A stretch of 64,000 nucleotides of DNA from Tianweitania populi (lineage in GTDB: Bacteria > Pseudomonadota > Alphaproteobacteria > Rhizobiales > Rhizobiaceae), in the NCBI RefSeq assembly GCF_014652875.1, contig NZ_BMZQ01000001.1:124001-188000 (forward strand), in the 5' to 3' direction. The position numbers and the translations under genes are program-made. Within the stretch, counting starts at the first letter, position 1; each line of letters begins with the position of its first letter. The notes beneath the pieces are model-generated. The model had not been told where the DNA came from and did not search any database. It was given only the letters and a program-made list of their open reading frames with translations. Positions 54,766 through 63,750 of the stretch are shown here, piece by piece.

Positions 54766-55888
54766 GCCGAATGCCGCGCTGGGCGTCGATCCACTTAATG
54801 TCGACGCCCGTGTTGAAGCGATTACGGCCGCTCTCAACCAAAATCCTTCAGACCCCACTCAACTAGCGGGGCTTGATGCGGAAACGCGTGCCGCAATCGC
54901 GCGTGATCCGGTCGACGCGCGCTTGCGTGCGCTACTCGGCGAGGTGGAACTGCGATCCAACGAGCAGGCCCTTGCGGAAACGCAGTTCCTTGCTGCTCAT
55001 CGTATCTCGAAGACCGAGAAGCTGGCTTTGCGGCGCCTGATCACGGCATCGCTGAACAAGGGCCAGACTGCCGAAGCGGTGCGCTATATCGACCTGTTCG
55101 TGCGGCGATGGCGCGACCAGTTCCCCGACGCGGCTGCGATCCTCGCCCCGCTTCTGCAGGATCCAGCCGCTTACGCGGAAATGCTGACGACGCTGCAGGC
55201 CAACCCGCCTTGGCGCGGTGCTTTGATACGATCGCTGGTCACCAGTGATGGCGGACTACCCTTGGCGAACCGGCTCGTTTTGGATCTGAGCACAAGCAAG
55301 TCTCCCGCCACCCCGGTCGAACTTCGCACCGTGTTGAGCGCGCTTGTGCGGGCCGGGGACTATCAGGGTGCTCATCGCCTGTTTCTCTTCACCTTATCCG
55401 ATCAAGACTGGAACCGGGCAGGACTGGTGTTCAACGCGTCTTTCGAGCCGAGCGGCGGCACGCCAGTTCCGTTTGACTGGATCTATCGAAATACGGCGGC
55501 AGCCTATCTCGAAAGCTCGACAGTCGCGCCGCAGGACGGCATGAATGTTCGTTTCCTCGACAAGCCGGCTCGTGAGGTCGAGCTACGGCAGACGCTGGTT
55601 CTGGAGCCTGGGCGTTACCGCCTGAAGGTCGATGCATCGGGCGCGCTGCTCAAGGCGCCGAAAGGGCTGTTTTGGCGGTTGCGGTGCTTGAAGCCCGGCA
55701 CTGAAATCACACGGCTTGATGTTGCTGAAGGCACCTACCGCAACAAGGAGAACGCCGTGGAATTTGATGTCGGTGATTGTCCCGCGCAAAGTCTGGAACT
55801 CCGTTCAGGGTTGACCATCGACAGCTGGCTTTATCGATATTCGGGCCGGGTGACCTTCCACAACGTTTCCATCGAGCGGCTCCAATGA
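54641..55888 (+). CDS. Hypothetical membrane-anchored protein with TPR-like helices
   Basis: A 415-residue protein. One N-terminal membrane segment (about 16-38) precedes a helical, Ala-rich region of tetratricopeptide character (LRALLGEVELRSNEQALAETQFLAAHRIS), then a beta-rich C-terminal domain. ATG 54641 has GAGGGA upstream, which places the start 125 nt inside the wzc-like gene. Its stop overlaps the ligase/polymerase start. The role is presumably in polymer assembly. Confidence 0.7.
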   Translation: MTSRAAHPVPMSMPRRAVACVAAFALLLLVCLGALGRLLQAEPNAALGVDPLNVDARVEAITAALNQNPSDPTQLAGLDAETRAAIARDPVDARLRALLGEVELRSNEQALAETQFLAAHRISKTEKLALRRLITASLNKGQTAEAVRYIDLFVRRWRDQFPDAAAILAPLLQDPAAYAEMLTTLQANPPWRGALIRSLVTSDGGLPLANRLVLDLSTSKSPATPVELRTVLSALVRAGDYQGAHRLFLFTLSDQDWNRAGLVFNASFEPSGGTPVPFDWIYRNTAAAYLESSTVAPQDGMNVRFLDKPAREVELRQTLVLEPGRYRLKVDASGALLKAPKGLFWRLRCLKPGTEITRLDVAEGTYRNKENAVEFDVGDCPAQSLELRSGLTIDSWLYRYSGRVTFHNVSIERLQ

Positions 55889-57198
55889 AGCGAGCTAGCC
55901 GGGACAACGTGCACAAAACCCTTGTCGGGACAGCAATGACCTTGTCTCTCCTTCTGGGGGGAGGGACCGAAGCCGGCCTGTGGTCGGATGCGCTGCTGCA
56001 GGTCTGCATTCTTCTTGCGGTTGTTCCCGTGCTCATGGCATCCGACGGCGCTCCGATCGACCGGTCTGTCCTTATCGTCGTTGGCCTTGTTATGCTGGCA
56101 CCGCTTGTTCAGCTTCTGCCACTTCCCTCAGGTCTCATAGAATGGCTGCGGATCGAGCCGTTCCGGCAGCCTCAGGGCTCATCTATCAGTTGGCTGACGA
56201 TCAGCACCGGTGTCGGAAGCACGCTGCTGAGCTTCAGTTATGTGGCCGTGCTCGGGCTTCTTTTCCTCGCGATCATGCGGATGCCTGGGCCGTTCGTGCA
56301 CGCGCTTCTGCCTTTCATGCTCCTAGGCGTGGCCTGCAATGCAGCCTTCGTTTTCGTGCAATATTCGGCGTCCAGCCGGCAGGTGATCGATGGGGTCCTC
56401 CCGTTTTCGATCTATTCGGGACTTTTTGCGAACCGCAATCACTTGGCCTCCCTGCTTTATCTCACCCTGCCGTTCCTTGTTTATTTTGCCACCTTCAAGA
56501 ACCGCGGGCTTGCAGCCGGGCTGGCGATCGTCCTGACCTTGCTGATCTTGCTGGCGGCAGGATCGCGCGCCGGAGCGATCATCGGTGCTGCAGCGGTGAT
56601 CTCTGCAATCGTGTTCCTCAGAGCACAATCGCGCGCGAGTGTAGCCGCTGTGCTTGGCACGCTGGTGGTTCTCGGCGTTTACGCCATGGGAACGTGGACG
56701 ATTGTCGAGCAGAAGGAACTGGACGTTGTGTTCGGACGCTGGGAGTTCCTGCGCACGACGCTTGAAGGCATTAGGGAAAATTGGCTGCTCGGCGTAGGCT
56801 ACGGTACGTTCCCGCGCGCCTACCAGGTCTATGAAGACGCGAACATGATCTTCGGCAGCTTCGTCAATCATGCCCATAATGAGTATGCCGAGCTTGTCTT
56901 CGAGGGCGGCATCGTGGCGGCCGTCCTGATCGTCGCGTATTGCCTGCTGCTTGTTCGGCAAGGCGCGCTGATCCGCTTCAATCAGTTCCAGAAGGCGGCC
57001 TTTCTCGGCATCGTCTTTCTGCTCATCCATTCGGCTGTAGATTACCCGCTGCGAACAATGGCGCTAGCCGTGACCTTCGTCTGGCTCAACGCCGTTACCT
57101 TCCATGCGGACTTCCGCGTTCAATCGGGAATGAAGAAACGCCGCATCGCCGTCCGCCACAATGGCAAGACAGTCACGATGCCTGTTCAGGGATCTTAA
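55885..57198 (+). CDS. O-antigen ligase / Wzy-type polymerase family membrane protein
   Basis: A 437-residue protein with about eleven hydrophobic helices and the Wzy_C signature region: SGLFANRNHLASLLYLTLPFLVYF and the large periplasmic loop with NHAHNEYAELVFEGG. It polymerises or ligates lipid-linked repeat units. ATG 55885 overlaps the previous stop (ATGA). A second polymerase-like gene lies at 62499, so one may act as ligase and the other as polymerase. Confidence 0.82.
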   Translation: MKRASRDNVHKTLVGTAMTLSLLLGGGTEAGLWSDALLQVCILLAVVPVLMASDGAPIDRSVLIVVGLVMLAPLVQLLPLPSGLIEWLRIEPFRQPQGSSISWLTISTGVGSTLLSFSYVAVLGLLFLAIMRMPGPFVHALLPFMLLGVACNAAFVFVQYSASSRQVIDGVLPFSIYSGLFANRNHLASLLYLTLPFLVYFATFKNRGLAAGLAIVLTLLILLAAGSRAGAIIGAAAVISAIVFLRAQSRASVAAVLGTLVVLGVYAMGTWTIVEQKELDVVFGRWEFLRTTLEGIRENWLLGVGYGTFPRAYQVYEDANMIFGSFVNHAHNEYAELVFEGGIVAAVLIVAYCLLLVRQGALIRFNQFQKAAFLGIVFLLIHSAVDYPLRTMALAVTFVWLNAVTFHADFRVQSGMKKRRIAVRHNGKTVTMPVQGS

Positions 57199-57229
57199 GC
57201 TTGCTACGCCGATAGCAGCGCGCGAAGCC

Positions 57230-57514
57230 TTATCGCTTCCTTCTGCGATATTGGACAATTGCGACGATCACCGTCAGGCCAAGCGGCAGGGCCAGGGTCC
57301 ACGCGCTGTCAAATGCAGTGTCGATCAGGTAAGCGGTGAAATCCCGATGACCCTTCACCGTGTAGTCGTTGATCTCATTGCCCGCCTGGATCAGCCCGAC
57401 GAGAACAAGCGCGCGCCAAGGCGATCGGCTGAGCGCGTAGGCTGCCAGGAAAAGGCCTAGGCCGATCAGCACATGAAGGGCGGGATCGGACAGACCTGTT
57501 TCTATGACGAGCAT
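57230..57514 (-). CDS. Small membrane protein, hypothetical
   Basis: A 94-residue protein with three hydrophobic stretches (LHVLIGLGLFLAAYAL, WRALVLVGLIQAG, TLALPLGLTVIVAIV) and a basic C terminus (YRRRKR). The charged NEINDYTVKGHRDFTAYLIDT loop lies before the last helix. I do not recognise the family. It follows the minus-strand sugar genes with about 103 nt between, in which I see no other feature. Confidence 0.6.
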   Translation of the reverse strand: MLVIETGLSDPALHVLIGLGLFLAAYALSRSPWRALVLVGLIQAGNEINDYTVKGHRDFTAYLIDTAFDSAWTLALPLGLTVIVAIVQYRRRKR

Positions 57515-57617
57515 GCGCTTGAACGCGTAGAACTTGTTGATCGTCTACCTCATGCGGCTGGCATCTCAGCGGCATGGCTCAAGACGCAATGGGACGAACA
57601 GACCGGCAGCCTGTCAG

Positions 57618-58214
57618 CTAAGACGCGCCGTTTCCGAGGTCTTGAACATAGATGGTCGACCCTTTGCCGGCATGGATCTCAACCTTCGCAGCGACCGTCG
57701 CACCCATCTTCTGGTAAAATCGATGCGCGGGAGCCAAGGCGTCGCCAACCACAATGCGGAAGGCTCCAATTTGACGGCTGCGGAAGTGGTCCGCCAGCCT
57801 GGCATACAAGGCTGCTGCGCGTCCGCTGCCCCGAGCCTCAGGAAGCAAGGCGATGCTCAGGAGCTCATGATCGGGGAGGGCAGACCCCGCCGACTTCTTC
57901 CTGCCGTGACGAAGGATCTCGAGGATGCCCAAGACCTTCCTGGGCTTGAACAGCAGGGGCACACCGGCTCCCGCTAAACCAACTGGATGGCGCAGCATCT
58001 GGCGATAAACCGGACGCATCCCGCTGCTGCCGCAAACAAAGCCGATGACCTTATCGCCGTCTTTCTCGACCAGAAGAACGCTGTCGTCGCTTTCGTCGAT
58101 CGCCCGATAAAGCTGGGTAAGGATGGCTGGGCCAAGGCTCGACAGAAAACCCTGATCGAGACATTGCACGTGCAATGCAGCAACCTGCCGATGAACATCC
58201 CGCTCAAACGGCAT
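57618..58214 (-). CDS. GNAT-family N-acetyltransferase
   Basis: A 198-residue acetyltransferase. LLSIALLPEARGSGRAAALYARL is the acetyl-CoA pyrophosphate-binding loop (motif A), and RIVVGDALAPAHRFYQKMGA is motif B. The gene overlaps the sugar-transferase gene by 11 nt and ends the dehydratase-aminotransferase-transferase series. It may acetylate the 4-amino group of the sugar made by those enzymes, the role of PglD- or PseH-type enzymes. This is inferred from position. Confidence 0.8.
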   Translation of the reverse strand: MPFERDVHRQVAALHVQCLDQGFLSSLGPAILTQLYRAIDESDDSVLLVEKDGDKVIGFVCGSSGMRPVYRQMLRHPVGLAGAGVPLLFKPRKVLGILEILRHGRKKSAGSALPDHELLSIALLPEARGSGRAAALYARLADHFRSRQIGAFRIVVGDALAPAHRFYQKMGATVAAKVEIHAGKGSTIYVQDLGNGAS

Positions 58215-58908
58215 GCGCGGCTGCTCCCGGCCAGTTTACCTCTTCCGCCAGTTCCGCCGGTGGAGAAGGCAAAGTTGGAAAGGCCTGCCAAACCGCTTTC
58301 GATCGCGGTAGCGCCACAGCCCAGGCGGTGAGAACGATCAGCTTAAGATAGAGCCACACACTTTCATGCCGGACATACCACTCTTCCAGAGTGCCTTTGT
58401 AGGGCATGATGACTTGATCATAAAAGCGGTTTGGATCTTTTGCGGCGTGCATCATCTCTTCCTCACCGCGAAACACGATGGAGCCGATGCCCGAAAGGCC
58501 AGGACGAACTGCAACGATGACATCCTGTGAGCGCTTCGGGAAAGCATCGAAGCAGCGCTGTGTCTGCGGGCGTGGGCCAATGATGCTCATGTCCCCGAGG
58601 AAAATGTTGATCAACTGAGGCAGCTCATTGATCTTGGTTTTCCGCAAGAAACGCCCGACCGGCAAAACGCGCGGATCGCCCCGCACCGTCACAGTTCCGG
58701 TGCCGAGGTTAGGGCTGTTCTTGAGCATGGTGGCGAACTTCAGCAGTCCGAACATTTTCCCACCGCGACCGACCCGGTTCTGACGGAAAAAGATCTCACC
58801 CTCACCGGTCAGGCGCAGCAAGATGACGATGGGAATGAGAAGCGGCGACAGCACAATCAGGGCAATGCCGGAAAACAGAATATCAAGAAGCCTTTGCATT
58901 CCGCTCAC
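58204..58908 (-). CDS. Initiating sugar transferase (PglC/WcaJ catalytic type)
   Basis: A 234-residue polyprenyl-phosphate phosphoglycosyl transferase. An N-terminal re-entrant helix (ILFSGIALIVLSPLLIPIVILLRL) is followed by GEIFFRQNRVGRGGKMFGLLKFATM, NELPQLINIFLGDMSIIGPRPQT and the VRPGLSGIGSI segment. It lacks the extra N-terminal membrane domain of WcaJ, so it resembles PglC. It should load the first sugar-1-phosphate on undecaprenyl phosphate. It overlaps genes on both sides. Confidence 0.9.
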   Translation of the reverse strand: MSGMQRLLDILFSGIALIVLSPLLIPIVILLRLTGEGEIFFRQNRVGRGGKMFGLLKFATMLKNSPNLGTGTVTVRGDPRVLPVGRFLRKTKINELPQLINIFLGDMSIIGPRPQTQRCFDAFPKRSQDVIVAVRPGLSGIGSIVFRGEEEMMHAAKDPNRFYDQVIMPYKGTLEEWYVRHESVWLYLKLIVLTAWAVALPRSKAVWQAFPTLPSPPAELAEEVNWPGAAAHAV

Positions 58909-60092
58909 ATCCTGCTGTCGAGATAACGACCGGTTTCCTTGTGGTCGAAGTCCGGGATCATCGCATTGAACAGCGCGACCAGCTCAGGCTTGTCCCATGT
59001 CAAGCCGACACGGATGCGCTCAATCTGTTTGAGGAAATCGTCCAATGCCGCGGCGTCGAACACAGGCTCGTTCTTGATCACGCCGAGGTTGTCGAAGCGC
59101 TCCATGTCGAGCACTTCCTTGTTCGTGAAGAACTCCTCGAAATCCTTCTCACCTGTGGTGTCCGACGCGAAGAAATAAACCGGCCATTGTCGCTGTGCGA
59201 TGAGTTCGGCGGCTCGATCGCGAGCCTCGTCTTCGGTTCCACATTCGTAGGGTTCATACCCCCGGGCGCGAAGATAGCGAACCGCGATGTCGGAAAAGCG
59301 CGTCAGGTTCAGCGTCTCCGACAGCTTGGGGAAGAAGATGTCCCGGTTTTCTCCAAGGATGCAGGACATCAAGCATAGCTCGCCAGATTCCTGTGGCGTC
59401 ACGAAGTAGCGGCGAACATCGTTCGGCGCCGAAATCGGCTGGTTCTTGGCGAAACGCTGGTTGAAGCCGTGCAGGAGCGAACCATCGGAAAATGCGACGT
59501 TTGCGAAGCGCGCGGTTGAAATCTGCTGGCTCAGGCTCTCGCGCATCAGGAACATTTCCATGATGCGCTTCGATGCCCCCATCATGTTGACGGGGTTTGC
59601 CGCCTTGTCGGTCGACACACAAAAATACTTCTTCGCGTTGCCCGCCCGCGCCGCAGCAAGCGTCGAGATCGTGTTCAAGATATTCACCTCGATCAGCCGC
59701 ATCAGGGTGAACGGGTCTTTTTCCGAGCGCACATGCTTGAGCGCGGACAGGTTCAGAACGTAGTCGTAGCCTTTCTCAGCCGCGATAAGCGCGTTGAAGT
59801 CGCGGCTGCCGCAGTCGATCGCAAAGGTACGGAAATCACCGTCATTGTAGCCAATGGTTGAGCGGATATCGCGAACCAGTTCTACCATGTTGTTTTCGGA
59901 GATATCGACCACATGGAGCGCGCGCGGGTTGCGTTTGAAGATTTCGCGCGTCACCGCCTGCCCGATGGAGCCGGCACCGCCGATAACTAGGAAGCGCGAG
60001 GCGCCGATGGTGTCGGCGAGATGCGCTTCGTGCTGCGCGACATCCTTGTCGAACAGCGGGGTTTCGCGGCCGATGAGGTCAAGAACGTTCAT
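58905..60092 (-). CDS. UDP-N-acetylglucosamine 4,6-dehydratase family protein (soluble CapD/FlaA1 type)
   Basis: A 395-residue extended SDR. VIGGAGSIGQAVTREIF (about 36-52) binds NAD(P), VDISENNM follows, and CVSTDKAANPVNMMGASKRIMEMFL is the dehydratase active-site block. It lacks the membrane helices of PglF/WbpM. Together with the LegC-type aminotransferase (14-nt overlap) it should give a UDP-4-amino-4,6-dideoxy-N-acetylhexosamine. Confidence 0.88.
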   Translation of the reverse strand: MNVLDLIGRETPLFDKDVAQHEAHLADTIGASRFLVIGGAGSIGQAVTREIFKRNPRALHVVDISENNMVELVRDIRSTIGYNDGDFRTFAIDCGSRDFNALIAAEKGYDYVLNLSALKHVRSEKDPFTLMRLIEVNILNTISTLAAARAGNAKKYFCVSTDKAANPVNMMGASKRIMEMFLMRESLSQQISTARFANVAFSDGSLLHGFNQRFAKNQPISAPNDVRRYFVTPQESGELCLMSCILGENRDIFFPKLSETLNLTRFSDIAVRYLRARGYEPYECGTEDEARDRAAELIAQRQWPVYFFASDTTGEKDFEEFFTNKEVLDMERFDNLGVIKNEPVFDAAALDDFLKQIERIRVGLTWDKPELVALFNAMIPDFDHKETGRYLDSRM

Positions 60093-61263
60093 TGGTGATC
60101 CTGTGAAACTCGCTTTCCGGAACGCTTGACGGCAAGTTGACGATGCGGTCCGACAACCAGCGCGAAGTATCCAACCCGTCGCTCTGGCAGGACGAGAACA
60201 TGTCCAACTCGCTCATCAGCCGCCAGATGGGCCGGGTCATGGTTTGATGTTCGTTTGTGTAGGACAGAAATGCGTCACGTTCGTCACGGTCGTTGAGAAT
60301 GACCGCGTTCAGCCACCAGTTCGGCGTCGTGCCCTCCCTGGCATCCACGAAGCGCAAGCCATGTTCGGCACAGAAGGTGCGGTATCGCGCTGCGATATCG
60401 GCCTTGATCGCCAGCATCGCCGGCAACTTCTCCATCTGCGCACAGCCAAGAGCGGCATTCAGGTTCGGCAGGCGGTAATTGTAGCCGACCTCATCATGGA
60501 CGAATTCATAAGGGTGCGGGATTTTCGCGGTGGTCGTGAGATGCTTGGCGCGCTTGGCGAGTTCCGGATCGTCCGTCACGATCATGCCGCCGCCGCCAGT
60601 GGTAATGACCTTGTTGCCGTTAAAGCTGTAGGTCGCGAGTTTGCCAAAGGTCCCGGTGTGCCGCTCCCCGACATAGCTTCCGAGCGACTCAGCGGCATCC
60701 TCGACCAGCGCGATGCCGAACTCTTCGCAGATCGCAGCGATTTCCGCGATGCGAACCGGGAAGCCAAAGGTGTGCATCGGCACGCAAGCGGCAATCCGCG
60801 CGCCTGTCGTGATGTTGACGGCGCGTCCCTGTTCGGGCCGGCTGTTGGCCTCCAACCAGCGGCGCAACGCGACAGGGCTCATGCCCAACGTGTCTTCGTC
60901 GACATCGATAAAGACCGGCTTGGCGCCGATATAGCTGATGGCATTGCAGGTGGCGATAAAGGTGAGCGCCTGGCTCAGAACCTCGTCGCCACGCTCAATA
61001 CCGGCCAGGATCAAGGCCGCATGAAGCGCGGCCGTTCCGTTGACCGTGGCAATGGCAAACTTCGAACCGCTGAACGCCGCAATTCGCTCCTCGAACTCCG
61101 TCACACGCGCGCCGACGGAGGAAACGAAGTTGGAGTCGATGCAGTCGATCAGATACTGCTTCTCATTGCCCTCGAACACCGGACGATGCAGTGGGATGAA
61201 GCCCTCGCCGAAGATTTCCCGCACAAGTGCGATGAGGTTGTCCGTCGTATCCGTGTCGATCAT
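60079..61263 (-). CDS. LegC-type PLP aminotransferase (DegT/DnrJ/EryC1/StrS family)
   Basis: A 394-residue nucleotide-sugar aminotransferase. FIPLHRPVFEGNEKQYLIDCIDSNFVSSVG is the LegC/PglE start. K218 in SFNGNKVITTGGGG is the PLP lysine, and VEDAAESLGS carries the PLP-interacting Asp. It transfers an amino group to the 4-keto sugar made by the dehydratase, which it overlaps. No legI or neu genes are in the window, so legionaminic acid is not implied. Confidence 0.9.
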   Translation of the reverse strand: MIDTDTTDNLIALVREIFGEGFIPLHRPVFEGNEKQYLIDCIDSNFVSSVGARVTEFEERIAAFSGSKFAIATVNGTAALHAALILAGIERGDEVLSQALTFIATCNAISYIGAKPVFIDVDEDTLGMSPVALRRWLEANSRPEQGRAVNITTGARIAACVPMHTFGFPVRIAEIAAICEEFGIALVEDAAESLGSYVGERHTGTFGKLATYSFNGNKVITTGGGGMIVTDDPELAKRAKHLTTTAKIPHPYEFVHDEVGYNYRLPNLNAALGCAQMEKLPAMLAIKADIAARYRTFCAEHGLRFVDAREGTTPNWWLNAVILNDRDERDAFLSYTNEHQTMTRPIWRLMSELDMFSSCQSDGLDTSRWLSDRIVNLPSSVPESEFHRITNERS

Positions 61264-61290
61264 CAGGTCAATCTTTCAGGCTATGCGCCC

Positions 61291-62442
61291 CTATGGCATA
61301 AAAGTTGCTGTATGGGGAGGTGCCGGTGGCAATCCCATCAGCTCCATGATCGCACGGTTGACCTGCCGAACATCGTACTTGCGGGCAACGAGCTGGAAAC
61401 CGGCTTCACCCATGGCTTCAGCTTCCGCGGGATGGTCGAGCAGGTAAGCGATGGCCTCGGTCAAGGCAGACGGATCACGCACCGGCACCAGACGGCCGTT
61501 GACCCCGTCCTCAACCGTTTCGCGACAACCCGGCGCATTCGTCGTGACAACCGGACGTCCCATCGCCATCGCCTCGAGCACGGAGCGCGGCGTGCCCTCG
61601 CGATAGGATGGCAGAACATAGATGCGGGCTTGCGCGATATGCGGCCGCACGTCCTCGGCTGCACCAAGATACTCCAGCCCCTGCGCGGTCCAGGCGGCGA
61701 CTTCGCCCTCGGCGATCGCATCCGGTCCGCCATCGAACGGGCCCACAAGCTGGAAGCGCGCCTGAGGATGGGATTTGCGCAAGCGCAACGCTGCCTCGGC
61801 ATAGTCGCGCACGCCCTTGTTGCCTAGCAGCCGCGCGATCATCAAAACGACCGGATCGGAGGGCAGGGGCTGGCGCGCATAATGTTCGGTATCGACGCCC
61901 GAACCATTGATCATACCGACCTTGCTCGGATCCGCCAGACAGCCGGCGCGGATAAAATCCGCTTTGTCATCGGGGTTCTGGAAAAGAACGCGACGGTTGC
62001 GGCTCGTGGCAGCGCGATAAAGCCTGCGTGCAATCAACCCAGTCACACGCTGTGTGGGCGACGGCGCAACGCCGGTGTCGGTAAAAGCATACCCCAGCCC
62101 CGTCACCATCGCCACCGATGCGACACCCACAGAGTGCGCGGCAAAGGCGCCCCAGATATTCGGCTTGATCGTATAGGTCAGCACGACATCCGGCCGAACG
62201 GAGCCGATCAACCGCCGCAAGCCCTTGCAGTAGCGGAGATCAGCCAGCATCCCCGTCCCGTTCCGCTCCATCGGCGTGTCATGCACTTCAGCGCCCAATT
62301 CGACTAACTGGCGACGCAGTTCGGTCGAAATATCCGGCGCTCCAACCGAAACCCGGTGCTTGGCGGCCAGCATGTCCCGGATCAACGGGCCACGGAAGTT
62401 CAGGAGCGAAGGGGCATAGGAGGCGAGGATGAGGATGTGCAT
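61291..62442 (-). CDS. Glycosyltransferase family 4 protein
   Basis: About 383 residues of the GT-B fold. The start is MHILILASYAPSLLNFRGPLIRDML (ATG 62442; an in-frame ATG at 62502 adds 20 residues). The C-terminal donor site has ARIYVLPSYREGTPRSVLEAMAMGRPVVTTNAPGCRETVEDGVNG with the EX7E glutamates. PglA-like enzymes of this group add a HexNAc to lipid-linked diacetylbacillosamine, which would fit here. Confidence 0.9.
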   Translation of the reverse strand: MHILILASYAPSLLNFRGPLIRDMLAAKHRVSVGAPDISTELRRQLVELGAEVHDTPMERNGTGMLADLRYCKGLRRLIGSVRPDVVLTYTIKPNIWGAFAAHSVGVASVAMVTGLGYAFTDTGVAPSPTQRVTGLIARRLYRAATSRNRRVLFQNPDDKADFIRAGCLADPSKVGMINGSGVDTEHYARQPLPSDPVVLMIARLLGNKGVRDYAEAALRLRKSHPQARFQLVGPFDGGPDAIAEGEVAAWTAQGLEYLGAAEDVRPHIAQARIYVLPSYREGTPRSVLEAMAMGRPVVTTNAPGCRETVEDGVNGRLVPVRDPSALTEAIAYLLDHPAEAEAMGEAGFQLVARKYDVRQVNRAIMELMGLPPAPPHTATFMP

Positions 62443-62498
62443 GCGGGGCGCTTCTTGCACCGCACCGCGGGCGGACAGCGAATGCTGCTCTACAAGCT

Positions 62499-63689
62499 TC
62501 ATGGGAAATGCCGGACTCGTCTATGCTGAAACCGTCTCACCTGCTCCTGATACCGCGCATAAGCGCTTCGCGGCACATAGGAGAAACCCAACAGCAGCAA
62601 CATGGGCATGAACATCCACTTTTGCCTTAGGGCAATGCCAAGATTGGCCGTGGTCAGTGCCAGGATCACTAGGGTGGTGCCTGAGAAGATGATCAGGAAG
62701 TAGCGCGGGAAGGCTGGAAGGATGCTGCGCCCATATATCGCGTTACGAATAAAATACAGGAACAAGCCGATAAGAAACATATTTTCCAGGCCTGAGATTA
62801 GGCCGAACACCCCTCCAACCTCTAGAGGAAGCGGCCTAAAAAGGTAAGTGAAAAGTTGCACAGGAAGCGGCATCGACGCTATGTCAATCGAGCTGCCACC
62901 TCCAAGATTATATCCCTGTCGCTTTTCAATATAATCCCCTACGTCTGAGAGATCAGATGCCTCTCCTAAGCCAGCGTAGCTAAGTCCGACCAAAATTCCC
63001 GCTAACGCAAATGGAAATAGAAAGCAAGACAGAATAATTTTTTGCGATAGACTGGTTCTAGAAAGTATTACAGCTGGGAATGCCAGTGAAATCAGAAAGA
63101 TGCCTGCAATATGAGGTCTGGCCAAAAGATACAAGAGAACTGCAATCACGAAGATAAACACTCTTCGCCTCGCGTCTAGGATACCCCAGCAGAGCAATCC
63201 ACTTGCCATGAAGGTAAGGCTATCTTTTCCTAATCCTGAACTCCAAAAGCTGACGCTAGGTAGGAAGAGGACTAGCATGAAAAGTTGGCGTGCCCGTCGA
63301 TTAGAAAATGTCGTGACTTGCATAAAGCTGCTCGCCAAGCCAAGTAAACCGAGATAACCTAGGAGATTAGCGATTAGAAAAACGTTCCCATAGGAGAGTC
63401 CAAGGTTATTTGAAAAAATAGATGTAAAGTAAATTACACCCCAAGTTCCGGATGATATGCCGCCTTCGTAGCTAATAGAAGAAAGGAAATAGCGAGTGGA
63501 ATCGGCGGGATTTGATAAGGAATACAGGTAATAAACAATGCAAAGCAAAGAGTGGAAGAAATATAAATTTATCGAAAGATATGACGGAAGAAGAAGTGCC
63601 TTGCGTTGAACTGTCGCTATAAGAATTCCGAGGAAAAAAATAATAAAAGCAGCGAAAACATGCCAGGCATTGTCAAAAAATAATAACAT
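62499..63689 (-). CDS. Wzy-like polysaccharide polymerase, AT-rich
   Basis: A 396-residue, highly hydrophobic protein with about ten membrane helices and a large loop with KRQGYNLGGGSSIDIASMPLPVQLFTYLFRPLPLE. Size, topology and place fit an O-antigen/exopolysaccharide polymerase (EpsG or Wzy type). The DNA is clearly more AT-rich than the rest of the window, typical of laterally acquired serotype-specific genes. It overlaps the longer form of the downstream glycosyltransferase gene. Confidence 0.7.
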   Translation of the reverse strand: MLLFFDNAWHVFAAFIIFFLGILIATVQRKALLLPSYLSINLYFFHSLLCIVYYLYSLSNPADSTRYFLSSISYEGGISSGTWGVIYFTSIFSNNLGLSYGNVFLIANLLGYLGLLGLASSFMQVTTFSNRRARQLFMLVLFLPSVSFWSSGLGKDSLTFMASGLLCWGILDARRRVFIFVIAVLLYLLARPHIAGIFLISLAFPAVILSRTSLSQKIILSCFLFPFALAGILVGLSYAGLGEASDLSDVGDYIEKRQGYNLGGGSSIDIASMPLPVQLFTYLFRPLPLEVGGVFGLISGLENMFLIGLFLYFIRNAIYGRSILPAFPRYFLIIFSGTTLVILALTTANLGIALRQKWMFMPMLLLLGFSYVPRSAYARYQEQVRRFQHRRVRHFP

Positions 63690-63750
63690 GCGTCGCGCTT
63701 GCTAGTTTTTCATGAGTGAATATCGACCCTTGAGAAGGAACTTAGTCATT

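Noticed and set aside
60079-61263. Legionaminic acid pathway inferred from the LegC-type aminotransferase
   Set aside because: No legG, legI, neuB or CMP-transferase homologue is in the window; the dehydratase/PglC context fits a bacillosamine-like sugar better.
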